The notes beneath the pieces are model-generated. The model saw nothing but the letters and a program-made list of their open reading frames with translations. It was not told where the DNA came from and ran no database searches. From positions 16,082,342 to 16,146,341 of the forward strand of contig OY783195.1 of the NCBI GenBank assembly GCA_963678675.1: a stretch of DNA of 64,000 nucleotides, read 5' to 3'. Each line of letters starts with the position of its first letter. Position 1 is the first letter of the stretch. This stretch comes from Xiphydria camelus (Eukaryota > Arthropoda > Insecta > Hymenoptera > Xiphydriidae). The translations under genes and the position numbers were made by a program. Positions 21,880 through 32,892 of the stretch are shown in pieces.

Positions 21880-24720
21880 AGCCTGGTTAAATGGAAAAGA
21901 AAGAAAAGAGAAAGCGTACATTTCTAATATGTTTAATTTCACAATGCTTGTGGGTATACAATATTTTTGTTGTTCCATTATCTGTGCAGATGTAGAGATT
22001 GTCTGGTTTGCCGACTCTAGAACACGCAACATATAATTGTCCATGTGAGAAGCAATCCGCGTGTTTAGATCTAAATCGCACAATTTTAAAGATTGGCCCT
22101 GAGCTTTGTTGATGGTGGTTGCAAACATCAATCGAATTGGGAACTGCAATATCTTAAATTGAAATGGCATATCTGTTGGAATCATAGAAATGCGAGGAAT
22201 GAGGACATCTCTTCACCTTTGAAAGGTTCTGTCAAGATTGTTGCTTATACGATGTTGTTCATTAATTTTTTTACTGCAAGCCGCGTGCCGTTGCCGAGTT
22301 TTAGCTGGTTGATATTTCGCATCATGGTAATTGGTATGTTGATGTTCAATTGCAGTACATGCGGTGGCATCCCTGGCAGATCAAGTGAATTCAAAAATTC
22401 TGTTGGATAATTAACCGCTCATCTGCTTCCACAACAGAGTCGATGGACTTGTATGTGATTGCCTCGCTTTGAATGTTAAATTGAATAATATTGTTAAGTG
22501 CGTAGACGTCTTTGTTCTTGGTCGCAAGAATAGCTCGCTCACTCAACCAATCGTGAATCTTATAATTGATTTGAATATTGGGAAATACTTTTTCAACCAA
22601 TTCTTCTTTTGATGACACTAAATTGCAGAAGTTATGAGGTAATGAAATTCATTCTGAGGTCAGATCAACCGGCACTTTTCCATTCTCAACTTCCAGCAAT
22701 TGATGTGAGAATATCTCAGCTGATTAATCGTTTTGCAGCTGGACACACATATTTGTAGTTAATTTTATCGTCTTTGCATGTTCTCACAAAGTAGAGTATT
22801 TCAGGCAAGCATTTATTTCGTCCGCTGGTATCGATCGAGGAATTACAGGTAATGTTTGCCTAAAATCTCCTGCAAGGAATATTAATGCGTTCCCAAATGG
22901 TCTGATGTTTCCATGCAAATCTTGCAATGATCGATCAAGAGTCTCGAGCAATTTTTTTGTTCGCCATTGTGCATTAATCCCAAACAATAAGTTTGCATTT
23001 CTGCAATACTTTTCCCATGTCGGATGCTTTGGAATGTTGCATATGGGAGTTCTAATGAATTGCATGTTCAATGGCAATTTCGAAGCGGAATGAGCAGTTC
23101 TTCCACCTGGTAGCAATATCGCAGCTATCCCGGACGATGCAAGAGCTATTTCATTTTGGGATCGAATTGCTGCCAGTATCAATCAAATTAGGAACGTTTT
23201 AACGGTTCCTCCTGGCGCATCTATAAAGAAGATTTCTCCAACCCCGTTATTGACAGTTTGCATTATTTGATCATAAATGCTTTTTTGCTCAAGAGTTAGC
23301 TTAGGAATATTTGATTCCACATACGACAAGAGAACACCCGTGTTGTAATTTTGTTCACGACGCAATTCTACATCGAACGAAGCAGCAGCAGATCAATTCG
23401 GTGATGGCATTCACAATTGATTGAAAGCTTTGTTCGCGATTTCTAAGCACAAATCTTCAATCATTACACAGGGCCACAAAATGAAATCGAAAAAGTCCTC
23501 TTACCAAACCGAATGTTCTATACGTTTTTGGGTGCGCTGATCACGAATCCGTGGTCCATATGACGCCTACACGTCAGGATCAAGGTCATTTGGAGGTCAA
23601 CTTCAATACTTCGAAAGATGTTATTTTTTACCTCGGATTCTGAAAGAGCAGGACATTTTACGTTCGGATATGTTTGACCTATGGGCCAAAGTGACCTCTA
23701 GAGATCACATGGAGGTCAGGTTTATTCTTTTGAACTTCTCAGACCAATATCCCGTCATTGTAGGCGGATATCGAGGAAATGATCCTCACAAAAAATGTCG
23801 AAGAAATCTAGAGCTATTAGCTGGTGGCTTTGGATCGACCCCAGAAGTCATTTTCAAGGTCATTCGAAGGTCAACATCAATATTTCGCCAGATATCTCTG
23901 TTTTAACCCCGAATTCTGAAAGGAGAGGAAATTTTACTTGCGGATATGCTCTGACGTAAAGACCAAATGAGAAGTTCAAAAGAATGAATCTGATCTCCAT
24001 GTGACCTCTAGAGCTCACTTTGGCCCATAAGGCCAAAACATATCATGTTGACCTTCGAATGACCTTGAAAATGACTTCTGGGGTCGATCCAAGGCCACCA
24101 GCCAATAGCTCTAGATTTCTTCGACATTTTTTGTGAGGATCATTTTCTCGATATCCGCCTACCACATGACGGGATATTGGTCTGAGAAGTTCAAAAGAAT
24201 GAACCTGACCTCCATGTGATCTCTAGAGGTCACTTTAGCCCATAGGTCAAAACATATCCGAATGTAAAATGTCCTGTTCTTTCAGAATTCGAGGTCAAAA
24301 AATAACCTTTTTCGAAGTATCGAAATTGACCTTCAAATGACCTTAATCCTGACGTGTAAAGGTTATACGGACCACGGATTCGTGATCAGTGCACCCAATA
24401 ACATATAGATCAGTCGGTTTGGTAAGAGGACTTTTTCGATTTCATGCTCTAGTCCTGTGTTATCAACGCTTCGTTGTAGATATCTGCTGTGTGAAATCCA
24501 TGTTCACATATTTGAATTTTCCTTGCCTATATTCGACGGAAAATATCTTCCACCATGTGCGATTTATATTTCTCCTATAACTCTGTTGGAGATGAAAGAA
24601 AGCAGGCGGTCAATATGATTGCAAACAATGCATGAATTTGATTTGGATGTGACGTGTGGTACGCATCATTAATGCATACGTCCCAGTGTTGGTCGTTCTC
24701 CAATAAATTCAGAGCTTAAC
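21880..24720 (-). pseudogene. Helitron PIF1-like helicase, many breaks
   Basis: Rolling-circle transposon helicase, read downward. 24720-24460: HWDVCINDAYHTSHPNQI with later in-frame stops. The foldback interrupts next. 23365-23183: the Walker A motif reads DAPGGTVKTF, with Val where the invariant Gly belongs. 23182-22784: GDFRQTLPVI (helicase motif). 22618-22391: linker. 22185-21847: ATTINKAQGQSL (motif V), then HGQLYVACSRVG in an adjacent frame. Multiple frameshifts and stops make it inactive. No Rep (HUH) domain was seen. Confidence 0.85.
23467..24459. mobile_element. TTA-flanked foldback in Helitron helicase
   Basis: Ends CACAGGGCCACAAAATGAAA and the complement ending CTAGTCCTGTG. The arms are about 420 bp (GACCTCTAGAGATCACATGG, GGCGGATATCGAGGAAATGA). 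Flanked by TTA on both sides. Removing the insert and one TTA restores an uninterrupted helicase reading frame at the join, which supports the 3 bp duplication typical of PIF/Harbinger-type elements. Confidence 0.85.
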
Positions 24721-24740
24721 GCTGAGTAATTCCTGAGCCC

Positions 24741-25383
24741 CGTACCTAACGGGCATGAGTAGCGGTTGCTCGTCCCGGACCATTAAGATAGATAAGGCTA
24801 CCTGGAATAATGGTTCGATCCTTTGTACTTGGATGAACCAGATGTCAGATTTTCCCGATCAATCATCTATTGGAGTTCGCCATTTCTCCTTCTTCCAAAG
24901 CTGATTCAGTATTCGAAGAATAGCGGTATCTATTAGAGTGGGTGCTGTGGGAAATGGCTCATTCCGACCCGTCCGGTAATTAACCCTTAAACGGAATTAA
25001 CATTCGCTGAAACATACCGCCCACCTCGCCATTGCGACCGATGGCGAGAATTACTCCATATTAGTGCGTTATTTAGTTCGCGTTAATAATGAACGGTAAG
25101 AAACGATATGTAGAAGTCTCCTTGCGACGGAACAGTCTGGTTATTTAACCTTTCCACTTGTAAAAGAAATAAAAGAGACAGCGTATGTATTATATTTCAG
25201 TTACCATAAATCTGTTACTAGTTTTTTTGCTGTTCGATTGTCTTTGCATATATAGAGATTGTTTAAAAGCCTGTTTTTACACGTCACAGGTGTCACATCT
25301 AGCTTTCTCATCGCGACTTCGTCTGCGTCAATCACGAAATAATCTCATTTCCTATTTTATCCCCTTAAGAGAGTAGGTATATA
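24741..25383. other. No recognised gene
   Basis: Mixed-composition sequence with a GC-richer patch (24740-25050). No domain was recognised. Confidence 0.4.
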
Positions 25384-26200
25384 CCGCATGTCCTATGGCC
25401 AACCGCGCAGGTAAGCTGCAACCTGAATTCTTGACTTCGGCAGTATTTATGGTACAGTTAGAGTGGGCTTCAGACGAGTGCGCTGCATAAGAACGAAAAA
25501 TGTCGACTGCTCTTCTAATAGCTGTCAATTCGGGAGATCGAAACGTTTCGTGTAACCTTAAAATCGTAAAGTTTTGAATTAGTAGTGAATAATTTGTAGA
25601 AGTGATGAGAAATAATCATAAATAATCTTCCGAATTGTGACACCTTAGGTATCGCTCACGCCACTTCGTAAAACTACTTCCTAGGCACGCGCGGTGCTAG
25701 CGCGGAAATAATTTCTGAAACAAATAGGCACATGAGGCGTGTAATTCGGTTGGACATCGAAAAAACCCGAATGATTGTTAACTCTCACTTCTGAACATTA
25801 CTTACCATTTATTCAAAGATTCACGATTTCGAGCTTAGACTTCGATCTCCCGAATTGATAGCCATCGGGGGATCAGACGTTTCACACTTTTCTTAAGAAC
25901 GCAGCTTAAGAGCGAAAAGCGTCGTCTGATTTCCCGATGGCTGTCAATTCGGAAGATTATTTATGATTATTTCTCATCACTTTTCTACAAATTATTCACT
26001 ACTAATTCAAAACTTTACGATTTTGAGGTTACACGAAACGCTTCGATCTCCCGAATTGACAGCTATTAGAAGAGCAGTCGACACTTTTCGTTCTTATGCA
26101 GCGCACTCGTCTGAAGCCCACTCTAATTGTACCATAAATACTGCCGAAGTCAAGAATTCAGGTCGCAGCTCACCTGCGCGGTTGGCCATAGGACATGCGG
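25384..26200. mobile_element. TA-foldback element F2 (817 bp)
   Basis: Ends CCGCATGTCCTATGGCC and complement, flanked by TA. The arms are about 255 bp and share the terminal module with F1 (TTGACTTCGGCAGT, CAATTCGGGAGATCG). The middle resembles the F1 interior (GACATCGAAAAAACCCGAAT) and contains, on the minus strand, an ATG followed directly by GTAAGT near 25808. It is inserted in the left part of the 133 bp tandem array (CCCCTTAAGAGAGTAGGTAT). Confidence 0.85.
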
Positions 26201-26215
26201 TAGATAGGAGGTATA

Positions 26216-26520
26216 CAGGGTGTTCGGAAAACACACCGACACAGAAATAGGGGTGATAGGTTACGTCATTACAAGTATTTTGATATAAGGGACCTATACC
26301 CGCAAGCGCCCCCCCTTCTGGAGATATCAACTTTTCAAGTTTATAACGACCGAGGTTGATCAAAGTAGAATAATAAGAAACGTATCAAGATGGTAACGAA
26401 TATTTAATTTTACGAGATACAAAAACAATGTACTACAGCAAATGTTCAAAATGACGGCCACCCATGTCCATGCAACATCGGAAACGATTCTGGATAGATG
26501 TGCCACTGCGCAAACTGCTT
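26216..26520 (-). mobile_element. Tc1-like transposon end with transposase C-terminus
   Basis: After TA, the end CAGGGTGTTCGGAAAACAC is followed on the minus strand by the last codons of a DDE transposase, ending MGGRHFEHLL and a stop at 26433. The rest of the gene is absent. The other end is lost in the 133 bp array. Confidence 0.65.
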
Positions 26521-26547
26521 GCGGAAAGGATAACCGCTTGAACTTTC

Positions 26548-26890
26548 GGAGATTTAAGATATATTTTTATTTATTTACCCCTTAAGGGAGTAGGTATATA
26601 AATAGTAGGTATATAAAAACACGCTCGTATTCGACTGCAACGTTGTGTCAAAATTTCAAAGCAATCGGTGAAGAATTTTCGGAGATTTAAGATACATTTT
26701 TATTTATTTACCCCCTTAATGGAGTAGGTATATAAATAGTAGGTATATAAAAACACGGCCATATTCGACAGCAACGTTGTGTAAAAATTTCAAAGCAATC
26801 GGTGAAGAATTTTCGGAGAGACAAACGAAAATTTATATTTTTATTTATTTACCCCGTTAAGGGAGTAGGTATATAAATAGTAGATATGAG
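26548..26890. repeat. 133 bp tandem repeat, about 2.6 units
   Basis: GGAGATTTAAGATA-type unit starts lie at 26548, 26681 and 26815. Each unit contains GGGAGTAGGTATATAAATAG and CAAAGCAATCGGTGAAGAAT. The unit core also appears at 25360, left of F2. Confidence 0.85.
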
Positions 26891-27625
26891 GCATTCTGTG
26901 TCAAGACAGCCACCTTTTTCATGAGGGTCTCAAAAAAATCTGATTTTTATTTACATAGTCATACTTGATGAAAAAACATTGCCTGAATTTTTTTAGATTC
27001 CTTTCACGCGCCATTAATGGTATACATCGATTTGAAAAATAAATTTTCACTTCAGTTTTAAGTGTACTATTAATAGCATAACCAATTTTGTATACATGAA
27101 AATTTTTGTTTTTTTTTCTCAATTTAAAAAAAAATATCAAAATTGTTCAGTGACATTAACAGGCATTTTCTTACAGAAAAGTGAAAAAATCACCAGAAAA
27201 TATTTATTCCGCCAATGTGCGACAGTCTCGATTTTTCTTAAAAAATTCAGTATATTTGAAATCAATAAAAACTGGGTAGAAAAAATTTGGTAGTGGGAGG
27301 ACCATTCCTTCATGAAGAAAAAAATCTTTTTGAGATTTCTCTTAAAAATTTTGTTTAAAATCAGAAAATGTTCTATGCATAGATGCACAGAAAGATAAAG
27401 AACATTTTCTGATTAAAAAAAAATTTAAGAAGAAACAGATTTTTTTTCTTCATGAAAGAATGGCCCTCCCACTACCAAATTTTGTTCTACACAGTTTTTA
27501 TTGATTTCAAATATACTGAAGTTTTTAAGAAAAATCGACTGTCGCATTGGCGAAATAAATATTTTCTGTTGTTTTTTTCACTTTTTTGTAAGAAAATGGC
27601 TTTTAATGTCATTTATTCAAGATGG
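26891..27625. repeat. Palindromic repeat centred near 27385
   Basis: 27137-27375 and 27395-27625 are imperfect reverse complements (TGGTAGTGGGAGGACCATTC, AACATTTTCTGATT). Frames in both arms are shadows of each other. Confidence 0.75.
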
Positions 27626-28430
27626 CGGATCCAATATGGCGGACGAGATTTTTGAAAATCGACGGATTCATGCCGAATTTGGTATAAGGGGTTTTTTTGG
27701 GTCGCTGATCATGAATCTGAAGTCAGATTTGAAAAATTCAAGATGGCGGATCCAATATGGAGGACGAGATTTTCGAAAATCGACGGATTCATGCCAAATT
27801 TGGTATAGGGGTTTTTTTTCGATCGCTAATGACGAATATGAAGTTATATTTACAAAAATTCAAAATTTTCGAAAATCTTGTCCTTCATATTGGATCCGCC
27901 ATCTTGAATTTTTAAAATCTGACTTCAGATTCATGATCAGCGACCCAAAAAACCTCCTTATACCAAATTCGGCATGAATCCGTCGATTTTCAAAAATCTC
28001 GTCCGCCATATTGGATCCGCCATCTTGAATTTTTGAAATCTGATTTCAGATTCGTGATCAGCGACTCCAAAAACCCCTTATAGCGAATTTTGTTTAAGTC
28101 CATTAACTTTTTGAAAATCATGATCTATTGATGGTTTTTTGAGATTAAAAAAAAATGTGACGTGATGGAGACAAACGGACACCGGATTCGGATTCAGCGA
28201 CCCCAAAAATATAAAGATATGCTGGTCTGGTTCTGGGAACAAGACCTTTTTTTTTGTGTGCCTGTGTAATTGATGATATTCCTGCAATATGAAGAGAAAA
28301 AATTGTCATATCTATTGCTGGTCTTAAGTGTCTGATATTTGAAGATAGAGTAGGACCATTTTTTAGCTGTTTTTCTAGGCACATTTTCCACAAGACGAAA
28401 CCCACCTTAAATTAAAGCTTATATGGACCG
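27618..28430. repeat. GGATCCAATATGGCGG inverted repeat cluster
   Basis: The words GGCGGATCCAATATGG and their complement recur on both strands, together with GGGTCGCTGATCATGAATC. The same modules appear in 37000-37950 and 53960-54140. The rest of the stretch is AT-rich without a gene. Confidence 0.7.
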
Positions 28431-28558
28431 ACTAATAAAATGTTAATATACGGTCTTTTTTGTAGAATGTGTCAGAACCGAGATATATTATAGGTTCTGA
28501 TGTATTTATTGTGAATGATTGCTTTTTAAGTAGTGTTGGAAATTATTTCAACAGCTCA

Positions 28559-29880
28559 TCTATCTATATATATAAAAATGAATGTTTGTCTGTCTGTCTG
28601 TCTGTCTGTCTATGTCTCGTATGCCTTCCTAAACCGTTTATCCGATTGCGATGAAATTTTGGGAAATGGTTGGACGCATGCCTGCGATGGTTTCTGAGTT
28701 AGTAAATCTTATACAGGGTGTTCAAAAAGTCCCGGTACGGCCGATTATCTCAGCGGGAAAACATTTTAGAGAAAAATGTTTAATACAAAACTTTAAGGAT
28801 TTTCCCTTGGCTACCCAGTGGTCGTATTGGATTTGACCTTGACCGTGACCTTTAAGGTAATATCAAATGCCTTCCTAAACCGTTCATCCGATTGCGATGA
28901 AACTTTGGGGAATGGTTCGATGCATGCCCGCGAAGGTTTCTTATTGTTAGTAAATCTTATAAAAGGTGTTCAAAAAGTACCGGTACTGATGATTATTATG
29001 CCTTCCTAAACCGTTCATCCGATTGCGATGAAAAGTTTGGGAATGGTTGGACGCATGTCCGCGAAGGTTTCTGAGTTAGTAAATCTTATAAAAGGTGTTC
29101 AAAAAGTACTGGTACTGATGATTATTATGCCTTCCTAAACCGTTCATCCGATTGCGATGAAAAGTTGGGGAACAGTTGGACGCATATCCGCGAAGGTTTT
29201 TGAGTTAGTAAATCTTATACAGGGTGTTCAAAAAGTACCGGTACGGATGATTATTATGCCTTCCTAAACCGTTCATCCGATTGCGATGAAAATTTGGGGA
29301 ACAGTTGGACGCATATCCGCGAAGGTTTGAGTTAGTAAATCTTATACAGGGTGTTCAAAAAGTACAGGTACGGATGATTATTTGCCTTCCTAAACCGTTC
29401 ATCCGATTGCGATGAAACTTTGGCGAATGGTTGGACGCATGCCCGCGAAGGTTTCTGAATTAGTAAATCTTATAAAAGGTGTTCAAAAAGTACCGGTACT
29501 GATGATTATTATGCCTTCCTAAACCGTTCATCCGATTGCGATGAAAAGTTGGGAAATGGTTGGACGCATATCCGCGAAGGTTTCTGAGTTAGTAAATCTT
29601 ATACAGAGTGTTCAAAAAGTCGAACTATACTTGACCTAAATTTGACCGCTGACAATAAAGGTAACATGAAAAAAATGGTCAAGGACACATTTGAACGTGA
29701 AAAAAAATTAATTTGACCTCGATATAACCTTGAAGGTCATGGTCAAGGTCAAATCCAATATGACCATTGCGTAGCCCGGGAAAAATACTAAAAGTTTTGT
29801 ATTAAAAATGTATTTAAACAATGGTGGACGGACAAAATCAATCCACAATCTACCCGTGCGAAGCCGGGACGGGCTGCTAG
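28559..29880 (+). mobile_element. Complete non-autonomous Helitron (1,322 bp)
   Basis: The 5' end is TCTATCTATATATATAAAAA after a host A. The 3' end is GACGGGCTGCTAG before a host T, with a subterminal GC hairpin. A (TGTC)n run follows the 5' end. No coding sequence. Internally it carries about seven 125-129 bp tandem units (28620-29620), against four in the minus-strand relative at 8175. Confidence 0.92.
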
Positions 29881-29913
29881 TAATAAATAAAAGCTGATAT
29901 TAGCTTTATAAAT

Positions 29914-30829
29914 GAGGGGTTCGGGCGTAAAACATGGTAAGTGATAAGAACCACATCTTGAGAAAAACGCAATTGAAGTTTTTGAAAAATATTCTACTGT
30001 CATCTGTCGAGATTTCGTGTTATTAATACTTGCATTTCAACAAACGTACCAATGACTATTTCACTTTATTATAGTTTGGTTTCAAGATTTTTTCTCGTTT
30101 TTAATAAAGAATTTTTCGAAATGATGACGTGTACTTACCTTGTTTTACACTACATTGTTTTCACTTAACATGGTCACAGTGGATAAAGTAAACAAAAAAG
30201 GTAAAAAAGCATTTTTAATGTGCAAATTTAGCAGAAAATAGCTGCAAATTAAGAAAACAAAAATGTATTTGGCCAGAACTGAAAAAATACACCTATGAAA
30301 GTACAACACATTAATGTAAACAATGGTATCTGCATGTAGATACCATTATCTACATCTCACAGGTTTAAAATAAGTGAGACACATCGTATAATGTAAAGTA
30401 TGGTATCTACAGCACATACCATTGTTTACTACCCATAACCCAAAAGCACGTTTTCATGCATTTTTATTGCACTTTTACCTCTAAATTATCACTTGGAATA
30501 TAATCAGAGCCTTCGTCGGTTGAGTAGGGATCATGGGTTGAAGAACTGTGGTCTGTAGAGTTAGAGCTATCTTCGTCAGCAGCTGTAGAAGACGTGCTGG
30601 CTGCAGTAAATAACGTGCCGGTAGCAGCCATCTTGAGCACTTGCCATATTTTACATGCTGGTGGAAGCACTTACCACATTTTGCATAGCTTGTAAAAGCG
30701 CCATCTCTTAACAATGTTTAAAAGGTTGAAGAGAAATCTCCTTCAGCGCATAGCAGTTTACATAGTTTACATCCATTAACCAATTTTTCACCAATATGTC
30801 AGTTACCATATTTTACGCCCGAACCCCTC
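29914..30829. mobile_element. GAGGGGTTCGGGCG TIR element
   Basis: Ends GAGGGGTTCGGGCGTAAAA and complement. The interior has a smaller inverted repeat (GTAAACAATGGTAT, 30314-30432) and a minus-strand frame. No target duplication is obvious. It lies in what would be the intron downstream of the kinase exon. Confidence 0.7.
30464..30670 (-). CDS. Acidic Ser/Thr-rich 68-codon frame
   Basis: Not recognised. The frame is rich in Ser, Thr and Asp and ends DEGSDYIPSDNLEVKVQ. Acidic YIPSD-like N-termini occur in several transposon proteins, so this may be the first exon of the element's lost protein. No domain is visible. Confidence 0.25.
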   Translation of the reverse strand: MLPPACKIWQVLKMAATGTLFTAASTSSTAADEDSSNSTDHSSSTHDPYSTDEGSDYIPSDNLEVKVQ

Positions 30830-30877
30830 GTAAGAAAGAAATGAAAGTGATTAAGTAATGAAAGAAAATTAACTAAC

Positions 30878-31047
30878 CGGTGTGTTGTTTCTATAGCCTG
30901 TAAAAATCGAATCAAATTCGGATGTTTTAACCCCTTCACGACTTCTATTTCTCGAGGAAGAAATTTTTTAAGATAATCTCCTGGAGCTTGGAACTTTGAC
31001 ACTATTTTGACTGCAACTGTACACCCGTGCCTATTAGATTTTGCTAT
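30878..31047 (-). CDS. TSSK-like protein kinase exon
   Basis: A 170 bp exon bounded by an acceptor (ACAATTTTCAG, just above 31047) and a donor (GTTAGT, just below 30878). It encodes the kinase N-lobe: VAVKIVSK has the ATP-anchoring Lys, [14 protein letters not shown] has the helix-C Glu, followed by [13 protein letters not shown]. The match is to insect testis-specific Ser/Thr kinase (TSSK) family sequence. No stop interrupts the exon. It ends in phase 2. I could not find the upstream exon (glycine loop) or downstream exon (catalytic loop) in the window: transposons fill the lower side and AT-rich sequence the upper side. It could belong to a host gene with very long introns, or be a stranded exon duplicate. 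Confidence 0.8.
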
Positions 31048-31161
31048 CTGAAAATTGTACATAATAATAATTATACCAATATTAAAAAATTTAATCTGTT
31101 TTGGGATTATATACACTGGTAGAAGTACACATATTTTAATATCGTCAGTCAGACAAATGAA

Positions 31162-31402
31162 GAGCAGACTTCCAAAATGCGTTTTGTCCAAAACTTCAAC
31201 ATTTCATCTAAAAGTAGCGTTGTGTTCCTCACACTAAGGCGCATCTGTTAACATTACCCTGGACGTTCGTAACGCATTGAGTCATATGTAACATCATCAG
31301 TAAAAGTTGTTTGGACATTCAAAGTGTCCTTTTTCCATAGTGCATTTCCTTAGTTACTGGAAATTATGTAATTTGGACAAGACGCATTTTGAAAGTCTGC
31401 TC
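31162..31402. mobile_element. MITE, 241 bp
   Basis: Ends GAGCAGACTTCCAAAATGCG and a near-complement (CATTTTGAAAGTCTGCTC). It lies upstream of the kinase exon, so would be intronic. Non-coding. Confidence 0.7.
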
Positions 31403-31409
31403 CTAAAAT

Positions 31410-31519
31410 ATACAATGCTCAGCGTTTCAGCGACATTTTTCTTTAAAGAATCCTATATAAAATGTAAGAGAACTTGGAAGGATTATGAAAGAACCCCATA
31501 TCCTGATAAATATTTCTAA
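31410..31519 (+). CDS. Possible terminal exon, unrecognised
   Basis: An acceptor-like ATGCTCAG is followed by a frame ending KESYIKCKRTWKDYERTPYP and a stop at 31519. The composition (Tyr, Lys, Trp) looks protein-like, but I do not recognise it. It is on the strand opposite the kinase exon. Confidence 0.2.
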
Positions 31520-32251
31520 ATGAGGAAATTATTCTTCTGTATTACGATTAAAACTGTTTATATTTATATTATAAATACGATTTACTCTTTAAAAATTGTA
31601 GTACGTAACAAAAAACGTATAACACTATATTTCTGATGATGAAATGTCATGAAAACTGAAAAATTTAAATAAGTAAATTATTGTGCAATACTCTCCCTTT
31701 AATCTTTATTCATAAACTACTTTAGATTTTTATAACAATTCCCCCCCTTCCCTGCCCTCCATCACTACCATCACCATTACCTCTAATGTTTTTACAAAAA
31801 CTATGCTTTTTTTAGTTTCTCATATTCGTCAAAGCGTTTTGTCATTGATCCTTTTCTCCCCCTTACTACTTATAATGCATTTAAGAAATAAAGCCTTATG
31901 GCTTCATATAATAAGCCATAAGTGTGGCTCACACACATTATTGTTGAATTTAACGAATAATTCTACTTTCAAATAAGTATTATGTATAAATACGATATAA
32001 AATAAATATAAATATAAAATATGTTATCTTGGGCCTACTTCTATAAATATCATTCAAATGGAATGTAGTTTTATTTTTTGAATTGTAGTTTAAAAGTTGC
32101 AATTATTTTTAAATAGTCCTGAATAATCCTGAAAAGCATTAAGATTATTAATTAAATGTGATTAAATATAACGGTTTTGAAATTTGTATACAGTTACTAG
32201 AAATAAACCTTCCTAAGGATCGCAGTACTATGGGAAATACTGTGATTTTAT
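31520..32251. other. AT-rich, no gene seen
   Basis: Low-complexity AT-rich sequence with a C-rich patch at 31740-31790. It lacks the repeats seen elsewhere, so may be original host sequence. Confidence 0.4.
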
Positions 32252-32398
32252 ATGAGTATGACTACAGTCGGCGAAATCGATGGTTGCGATTTTAATCATA
32301 GAGGTATTGTCCAAATGGATATCGATAGTCCAACTAGAGCATCACTCAACTTTATGAGGGAAAGTACTGATAAGAAAGCGGTCCCTCTGGACCGTTAA
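32252..32398 (+). CDS. 48-residue frame, unrecognised
   Basis: ATG to TAA with protein-like composition (contains RGIVQMDIDSPTRASLNFM). It lies in repeat-poor sequence. No family is recognised and it could be chance or a host exon. Confidence 0.25.
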   Translation: MSMTTVGEIDGCDFNHRGIVQMDIDSPTRASLNFMRESTDKKAVPLDR

Positions 32399-32654
32399 AC
32401 AGTGACATCCTGATTTGCTATCACAACTAGAGTTGGGCGTATTAGTGTATGATATTGTAAGTGATACTTTAGATATCATACTACTTCCTAGTATTTAGAC
32501 CTTTCGTTGATATTCGGATCTCTGCTCATATTTTGACGTTATATTTCTTTAAGTGTTCATGAAACTCTTTATGGATATTCAAAACGCTAAATTAAAAATC
32601 GGTAATTTTGAGTTCCATTGAAGAGGAACATAGTGGCGAGACATAGGAGGAAAG

Positions 32655-32810
32655 ATGAATCCGTGTGTCAGGGATGACCCAATTCCTCCGAATATGTCTG
32701 GATGGAGAAATCTTTCTGGGGAAAAGAAAACGAAGAAAAGGAAATCTATAAAGATGTCGAAAGAGTCAGGGTTGAGATACCCAGAAAGGGTATCATGGTC
32801 GGATACTTAA
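32655..32810 (+). CDS. 51-residue basic frame, unrecognised
   Basis: ATG to TAA, including DDPIPPNMSGW and a Lys-rich centre. It lies just before repeat copy 2. No family is recognised. Confidence 0.2.
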   Translation: MNPCVRDDPIPPNMSGWRNLSGEKKTKKRKSIKMSKESGLRYPERVSWSDT

Positions 32811-32892
32811 ACTAACTTGGGATACCGAAAATTCCGAAAAGAAGAGGGACGGGGACTACCACTTCCACTTGTCATTTGTTCTAGTGGAGAAA

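Larger units (their letters stand above)
21847..24740 (-). mobile_element. Decayed autonomous Helitron
   Basis: In minus orientation the element ends GGGTACACCTAG followed by T, preceded by a hairpin with stem GCCAC/GTGGC (GCAATGCGTGGC), the Helitron 3' signature. Upstream lies PIF1-type helicase sequence. The 5' end is not recognised, and the 24740 limit marks only where coding homology fades. A 993 bp foldback is inserted at 23467-24459. Confidence 0.85.
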
